Assembly: GCA_910577015.1 (NCBI GenBank)
Contig: CAJTKU010000005.1
Location: forward strand, 1-64,000
DNA length: 64,000 nucleotides
Direction of reading: 5' to 3'
Source of the DNA: an uncultured Lachnospiraceae bacterium
GTDB taxonomy: Bacteria > Bacillota > Clostridia > Lachnospirales > Lachnospiraceae
This document shows, one piece after another, positions 60,107 to 64,000 of this stretch. Every line of letters begins with the position of its first letter. Positions within the stretch are counted from its first letter, which is position 1. The translations under genes and the position numbers were made by a program. The notes beneath the pieces were generated by a model. The model worked only from the letters and a program-made list of their open reading frames with translations. It searched no databases and was not told the DNA's origin.

Positions 60107-60301
60107 TTAAACCAGGCCCATCCTTGCATCAATGGCCTGGGTGATATATTGACTTACGCTTTGTCCTGCTGCCGCTGCGGCTTCCGTTATGACCGCCTTT
60201 TTCCCTTTCGGAACCTTAATTTCTATACGGTCATAGTTTTTCTTGTTAAATTCATTCTGATAAGCGATCTGGTTAAACTCTCCGCTTTTTGCTCTTGGCA
60301 T
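60107..60301 (-). CDS. Small ribbon-helix-helix (Arc-type) protein
   Basis: ATG 60301 (MPRAKSGEFNQIAYQNEFNKKNYDRIEIKVPKGKKAVITEAAAAAGQSVSQYITQAIDARMGLV), 64 residues. The strand RIEIKVPKGKK and the two helices after it are the RHH fold of Arc-type repressors and of small regulators in phages and conjugative elements. It probably binds DNA as a dimer; the dyad at 60633-60668 is a candidate site. Confidence 0.8.
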   Translation of the reverse strand: MPRAKSGEFNQIAYQNEFNKKNYDRIEIKVPKGKKAVITEAAAAAGQSVSQYITQAIDARMGLV

Positions 60302-60422
60302 ACGTCCCAACCTTTCTTCCGGCAAATTCACGCTTCCTTTCCCTTGCCAAATAGTGTATAATTGCACTTAGCAGATTGGGCGGCTTTGGCAAGTCCACCG
60401 CCCTTTCTGGTTCCCTTTGGTC

Positions 60423-60563
60423 TTACTTGTTAAGTAAGGCTTTTACTTTTTCCTTTGCTTCCGCAAGGTCTTTACAGCCATTCAAGATTTCAAGAATCTT
60501 TCTTGTTTGGTTTTCCTCAACGACTTCTTTTAACAGTTCGCTTGTGTTCATTTCTTCGTCCAT
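60423..60563 (-). CDS. Small prophage protein of unknown function
   Basis: 46 residues, MDEEMNTSELLKEVVEENQTRKILEILNGCKDLAEAKEKVKALLNK, from ATG 60563 with AGGAAG upstream. It is entirely helical and charged, with no known domain. It lies between the phage promoter at 60623-60651 and the RHH gene, on the same strand, so it is probably the first gene of that transcript. Confidence 0.65.
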   Translation of the reverse strand: MDEEMNTSELLKEVVEENQTRKILEILNGCKDLAEAKEKVKALLNK

Positions 60564-60622
60564 ATGCTCTTCCTTTCTATGCTTGCCCATGTATTTGTTA
60601 AGTATCTCCCTTAACTGTCTTT

Positions 60623-60668
60623 ATTATATAACATATGTCGGCATATGTCAACACATATTCCGACATAT
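60623..60668 (-). promoter_or_regulatory. Consensus prophage promoter with dyad operator
   Basis: TTGACA (60651-60646), 17-bp spacer, TATAAT (60628-60623). The -35 box lies in the centre of a dyad ATATGTCGG-c-ATATGT / ACATAT-t-CCGACATAT (60633-60668), so a repressor bound there would block initiation. Confidence 0.8.
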
Positions 60669-60686
60669 TCCTAAAAATTTTTCACG

Positions 60687-60717
60687 AAAAAGGAACACGC
60701 CTATTTTGACGTGTTCC
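60687..60717 (-). terminator. Terminator of the lysis cassette
   Basis: GGAACACG (60692-60699) and CGTGTTCC (60710-60717) around a 10-nt loop, followed on the minus strand by TTTTT (60691-60687). It lies downstream of the endolysin stop at 60787. Confidence 0.75.
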
Positions 60718-60786
60718 CTATCTTGTGACATATCATTATTCCTTGCTTTGGCCTTGTTTATCTCCAAAAGGCGGTTGTTTTACAGA

Positions 60787-62067
60787 TTATTTCAATAACC
60801 CGTTTACCTTATCCTGGACGGCCCGGTAATCATACCCGGCGGCTTCCAGGCGTTTCTTTCTCTCTGTTCCATTTCCCCATTTCCCGGCAATCACTTCCTT
60901 TGCAACTTCCGCCACGCTCTTTGTGGGTTTTTCATTCCCTTTCAGTAAAGCGTTTACCTGGTCCTGGACAGCCTGGTAACTATACCCGGCAGCTTCCAGG
61001 CGTTCCTTGCGTTCTTCACCGTTGCCCCATGCTCCGGCAATCACTTCCTTTGCAACGGCGGCCACGGTCTTTGCTCCGCTTCCGGCGGCATCCGCTCCGC
61101 TTTCCTCTGTATACCTTGGAACGCCATACCCCCTTATGTAGCGGCCATCCACGGCCAGGACACGGCGGCCAACTGCATTGTTTTTATTGCCCTCAATGAC
61201 GGTAATCTTTCCGCCCTCCACGCTCTCAACAATTCCCACATGGTCCGGCCATCCCGTGCAATCCCCGGCCCCGGAATCGTCCCAATCATAGAAAATCACA
61301 TCCCCAGGGGACGGCGTTCTGCTATCACTTTCCTGCCACTCTCCCTTGGCACGGAATAATTCTATCATCTGGCCGCATCCGCACTCGGTTGGGATAATTT
61401 CCGTCAAGCCGCATTTTATAGCAACGGCAGAAACAAAGGTCGCACACCAGGCATCCGTATACTTTACCCTGTAGCCCCTGGCAAGCGGCGTGTGGCCGTT
61501 GTATACGTCTATGATTCCCTTGTGGGTCCCGTCCGCTTCATTCCGGCCAATCCATTCCCTTGCCTGGGCCAGTGCGGCACTTGCTGTCTTTGCCATTCCC
61601 ATTTCCCCTTTCACGTCATATTGCCTTAAATCATACTGCGAAACAATCCTCATGGTATTTTCCACATACTTGCCGCTTGTGGCGTACCCGTCCGCCTTGA
61701 TTGTTTCCAGATATGCCGCCGGGTCCGTGATGCCTTTAAGGTTATGGTATCTTTCCAGTTGGATGAAATCAAAATACCCTTTCACGCCCTCTTCCATGCT
61801 GCCATATACCCGGAAATTGTCCTTAATCTGCGTAAGGGTTCCCGGCGTGTACTCTTCCATGGTTTTAAGGTTTACGCTTTTCCCGGTCCACCTTGTCCCA
61901 CATTTCAGCCCAAAATAATTATGGTACACCGCCGCCAGGCGGCTTTCCCCCCATCCGCTTTCCAGGACTGCCTGGGCTATAATGGGGCTGTGTACGGCAA
62001 TCCCGTGGGCGGCGGCGTATTTCTGCACATACCCGGCAATCTTTTTGATGAAATCCTGCTTTTCCAT
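60787..62067 (-). CDS. Phage endolysin: glucosaminidase, NlpC/P60-CHAP-like peptidase and two Cpl-7 repeats
   Basis: 426 residues without a signal peptide. Residues ~1-150 form a GH73-type glucosaminidase (AQAVLESGWGESRLAAVYHNYFGLKCG, catalytic E36). Residues ~160-320 form a Cys peptidase/amidase: TDAWCATFVSAVA (C208), PGDVIFYDWDDS, DHVGIVESVEGG (H276). Two Cpl-7 wall-binding repeats follow (~335-375 and 385-425: VAKEVIAGxWGNG, RLEAAGYxYxAVQDxVNxLLK). It would digest peptidoglycan at the end of the phage cycle after the holin opens the membrane. Confidence 0.93.
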   Translation of the reverse strand: MEKQDFIKKIAGYVQKYAAAHGIAVHSPIIAQAVLESGWGESRLAAVYHNYFGLKCGTRWTGKSVNLKTMEEYTPGTLTQIKDNFRVYGSMEEGVKGYFDFIQLERYHNLKGITDPAAYLETIKADGYATSGKYVENTMRIVSQYDLRQYDVKGEMGMAKTASAALAQAREWIGRNEADGTHKGIIDVYNGHTPLARGYRVKYTDAWCATFVSAVAIKCGLTEIIPTECGCGQMIELFRAKGEWQESDSRTPSPGDVIFYDWDDSGAGDCTGWPDHVGIVESVEGGKITVIEGNKNNAVGRRVLAVDGRYIRGYGVPRYTEESGADAAGSGAKTVAAVAKEVIAGAWGNGEERKERLEAAGYSYQAVQDQVNALLKGNEKPTKSVAEVAKEVIAGKWGNGTERKKRLEAAGYDYRAVQDKVNGLLK

Positions 62068-62070
62068 TCC

Positions 62071-62313
62071 TTACACTTCCTTTTCCGCATCCTCGATTTC
62101 CACGCCTACTTCAATCCCGGCGTTGGCCGAATCTGTCAAGCCCTCGCCAATGATATAGGCCACAACGGATGCCCCGGCCATGATAAGTGCCGTTACCTGG
62201 GCGGCGGTGTTTTTCGTCCCTCCCGTGGCAACAATCATCATAGAAACAAAGGAAGCTGCCGCCGTCCACAACTTACGGCTTGTAAGTTTCCTTACCCAAT
62301 TTACATTTTTCAT
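62071..62313 (-). CDS. Phage holin
   Basis: ATG 62313 (MKNVNWVRKLTSRKLWTAAASFVSMMIVATGG) follows AAAGGAG. 80 residues with two hydrophobic helices (~17-33 and ~40-58: AAQVTALIMAGASVVAYIIGEGL) and a charged tail. The LTSRKLW start before the first helix is seen in small Gram-positive holins. It lies immediately before the endolysin gene in the transcript, as expected of a lysis cassette. Confidence 0.88.
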   Translation of the reverse strand: MKNVNWVRKLTSRKLWTAAASFVSMMIVATGGTKNTAAQVTALIMAGASVVAYIIGEGLTDSANAGIEVGVEIEDAEKEV

Positions 62314-62373
62314 TGTCTGTTTCTCCTTTCGCTTTTCTTTTATTTCCAAACCCTTTTTGGGTGTGGATTCCTT

Positions 62374-62685
62374 TTAATAAATCCCCCGGATGCCCTGCTC
62401 CGTTAAGAAGTCCTTTTGTTCATGCTTTATTTCCCTGGCATACTGCAAGGCGGCTTCCGTTTCCCCGTTTGCGTGCCCGTTCTTTAGGGCCGTGGCGGTT
62501 GCTTCCCCCAGTGAGATTGATGCCATCACGCTTTTAATGATTAAGACTTCGCTTTTCTCCCGGATTTTTTCTTTTTCCTCCGTTTCTTTCTGCTGCTTCT
62601 TGATTTTCTCTTCAATGAGCCAAAAGCAGAAACCAGTTACCGCACTCGGAATACTCATTACAAGAATCAGTGTTTGTAAATCCAT
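62374..62685 (-). CDS. Small prophage membrane protein before the holin
   Basis: ATG 62685 (MDLQTLILVMSIPSAVTGFCFWLIEEKIKKQQKETEEKEKIREK) follows GGAGGG. 103 residues: one N-terminal membrane helix (~4-24), then a charged coiled-coil helix and ATATALKNGHANGETEAALQYAREIKHEQKDF. The layout resembles BhlA/UviB-type holin-like proteins in a general way; the family is not certain. It sits between the RT gene and the holin. Confidence 0.75.
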   Translation of the reverse strand: MDLQTLILVMSIPSAVTGFCFWLIEEKIKKQQKETEEKEKIREKSEVLIIKSVMASISLGEATATALKNGHANGETEAALQYAREIKHEQKDFLTEQGIRGIY

Positions 62686-62751
62686 TTTCTTACCCTCCAT
62701 AAATAGCTTTATCCGTATCATACCGCCCATGGCGTTCAAATTCTGACCCAC

Positions 62752-63804
62752 TTATGCCGGAACCAAAAGGCCGCTTTCCCTCTGCTCCCACTCCCAAAAC
62801 AGCAATTCATATTCTATGGCCTTTGTAACGTGGTAGGTGTCGGCGTGCCCCATGTGTCCCAGGCGGCTTTTATATTTCCGCTCAAAAGCTTCACGGTCTA
62901 GTTCCCCGGCTTCCAGGTGCTTCACGTCATTTTTCAGCCGCCGGACGGATGCCTTTCTGACTTTCCTATATTCCGGGTGGTGGATATAGCCGCAAAAATC
63001 AATTCCATTTCCGGCATACAGAATGGTGCTTTTGGGATTCACATGCAATTTCATTTCCTCTTCCAAAAATTCTTCAATCCGTTTCACCCATTCCTTTAGC
63101 TGTGCCAGGTCCGGGGAAAGGATGATAAAATCATCCATGTATCGGATATAATACTTGATGTGCAAGGTATGTTTCACGAACTTGTCCAGGCGGTTCCCGT
63201 ACACATTGGCAAATAATTGGCTTGTGAGGTTCCCCACGGGGATTCCCACGCCATCCGGCAATATACCGTTCTTGTCAATGATGTCATCCATAAGGAAAAG
63301 GGCTTTCTTGTCCCCTATGTACCGCCTATTTTCCGTTTTCAGTTCATCATGTGGGATAGATGCAAAGTATTTACTTATATCCCCTTTAAAGCCATATAGC
63401 CGCAATTCCTCAACCGTCATCAATTCATACATCCATTGGTACAGTTGGTTGCTTGCGGCGTGCATCCCTTTCCCCTCACGGCACGCATAGGAATGGGTAT
63501 AGAACCTCTGTTCAAATACCGGCCCTATGGCATTTACAATCATGTGCTGCACCACTCTGTCATAGAACGGCAACGCCATGATAAGGCGTTCCTTTGGCTC
63601 CCATACCTTGAAAACGGTATATTCCCCCTGCTTATAGGTGAGGTTCTCCAATTCCTCACACGCCCTAAATAGTTCATCCTCCTTTGACATGGAAAATGCC
63701 AATACCTCTTCATGGAACCGCTTGTTTGCTGCGGCTTTCTTGAATGATGTATTGGCATTGTCAAAGGTATACATTTTTTCATGTAACCCTTTAACTGTTT
63801 TCAT
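62752..63804 (-). CDS. Reverse transcriptase of diversity-generating retroelement type
   Basis: 350 residues. RT motifs in order: LIMALPFYDRVVQHMIVNAI (motif 1-2), GDISKYFASI (catalytic D142), GIPVGNLTSQLFANVYGNRLDKFVKHTL (187-214; the (I/V)GNLTSQ form is characteristic of DGR enzymes where others have QGxxxSP), and YMDDF (222-226, catalytic D224/D225). The size fits a single-domain RT. DGR enzymes copy a template repeat RNA with adenine-specific errors into a variable target gene. It lies next to the lysis cassette, where phage DGRs usually sit behind the tail-fibre gene. Confidence 0.88.
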   Translation of the reverse strand: MKTVKGLHEKMYTFDNANTSFKKAAANKRFHEEVLAFSMSKEDELFRACEELENLTYKQGEYTVFKVWEPKERLIMALPFYDRVVQHMIVNAIGPVFEQRFYTHSYACREGKGMHAASNQLYQWMYELMTVEELRLYGFKGDISKYFASIPHDELKTENRRYIGDKKALFLMDDIIDKNGILPDGVGIPVGNLTSQLFANVYGNRLDKFVKHTLHIKYYIRYMDDFIILSPDLAQLKEWVKRIEEFLEEEMKLHVNPKSTILYAGNGIDFCGYIHHPEYRKVRKASVRRLKNDVKHLEAGELDREAFERKYKSRLGHMGHADTYHVTKAIEYELLFWEWEQRESGLLVPA

Positions 63805-63960
63805 TTTGCCCTACCAATTTTCAAATATTCTTCTACTCAAAAGGCGGTGCCTTTTCTATTTTGTCCGGACAGGACGCCGGAACGGGAAAACCGTCTGACT
63901 TATCAGAATGATTGATAAATCTTGCTAGTAGCCCATAGGCCCCTAAGTCTGCAAAGTTGA

Positions 63961-64000
63961 TTAGTCACACACGCACCACACGCCAATGTTCGTGTTCACG
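63961..64000 (-). other. Possible end of the DGR template (or variable) repeat
   Basis: Read on the minus strand from 64000, the sequence gives codons GTG AAC ACG AAC ATT GGC GTG TGG TGC GTG TGT GAC TAA, i.e. VNTNIGVWCVCD and stop. AAC-rich codons, an NIG motif at a protein end and a G-rich 3' tail are what one expects at the 3' end of a DGR repeat, 157 nt before the RT start. The rest lies outside the window, so template and variable repeat cannot be told apart. Confidence 0.45.

Overview
The window looks like a chromosomal segment of a gut-type Clostridia (Lachnospiraceae-like) bacterium. The reasons are strong AGGAGG ribosome sites, a leucine T-box leader, LytTR/DUF3021, BlaI/M56, Lsa-type ABC-F and FeoA-FeoA-FeoB genes with a Cys-rich FeoB partner, and mixed base composition with AT-rich accessory patches. 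No rRNA, tRNA or CRISPR array was seen. All family calls come from reading motifs; no search was run.

Layout. 1-3.3 kb is an AT-rich accessory patch: a partial GNAT gene, an HTH regulator broken by two TAG codons, a two-gene operon (Cys-rich methyltransferase plus DUF1848 radical-SAM-like protein), and a possible relic of a type VII secretion locus. 3.3-6.4 kb is a LytTR/DUF3021/ABC-2 export operon with a YcxB-like gene. 6.5-8.4 kb is an autoregulated MerR operon (membrane-anchored MerR, YbjQ, CPBP protease). 9.6-11.9 kb is a Y-family polymerase/YolD cassette. 12-16 kb holds a toxin-antitoxin pair, a SirTM-like sirtuin with an NmrA-like reductase, an HxlR regulator and two GNATs. 15.8-23 kb has a GH120 beta-xylosidase, an AraC regulator, an XRE regulator, a lipoprotein and a membrane spermidine-synthase-like protein.

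23.3-26.9 kb is a ferrous iron (feo) operon behind a consensus promoter overlapped by TTAG/CTAA half sites. 26.9-29.3 kb is a TetR plus MacB-type ABC operon. 29.3-32.1 kb has a Nudix gene and an Rpn nuclease gene whose 3' end is duplicated around a PIN/UPF0175 pair. 32.3-37.7 kb has an acetyltransferase, a lipoprotein, a YcaQ-like glycosylase, T-box controlled leuA and a decayed HD hydrolase. 37.7-43 kb has GNATs, an HTH-kinase fusion, a BAAT-type hydrolase and an SDR enzyme. 43-46.2 kb is a tightly coupled three-gene operon: zinc-ribbon pseudokinase, VWA protein and PurA-like protein. 46.5-50.5 kb has a C39-like protease, a possible nuclease and an attenuated ABC-F gene. 50.5-58.1 kb has a truncated YoeB/RelB pair, sortase B and a BlaI plus two M56 sensor genes with a YARHG lipoprotein.

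58.1-64 kb is prophage: an IS30-type transposase, a frameshifted HIRAN-like gene, small phage genes, a lysis cassette (endolysin, holin) and a reverse transcriptase of the diversity-generating retroelement (DGR) type. What may be the 3' end of its template repeat runs off the window edge.

The best candidates for something undescribed are: (1) the zinc-ribbon pseudokinase/VWA/PurA-like operon; (2) two copies of a ~200-nt palindromic element whose inner core is conserved while the outer hairpin arms diverge yet stay paired; (3) the DGR at the right edge; and (4) the Cys-rich methyltransferase/DUF1848 pair.
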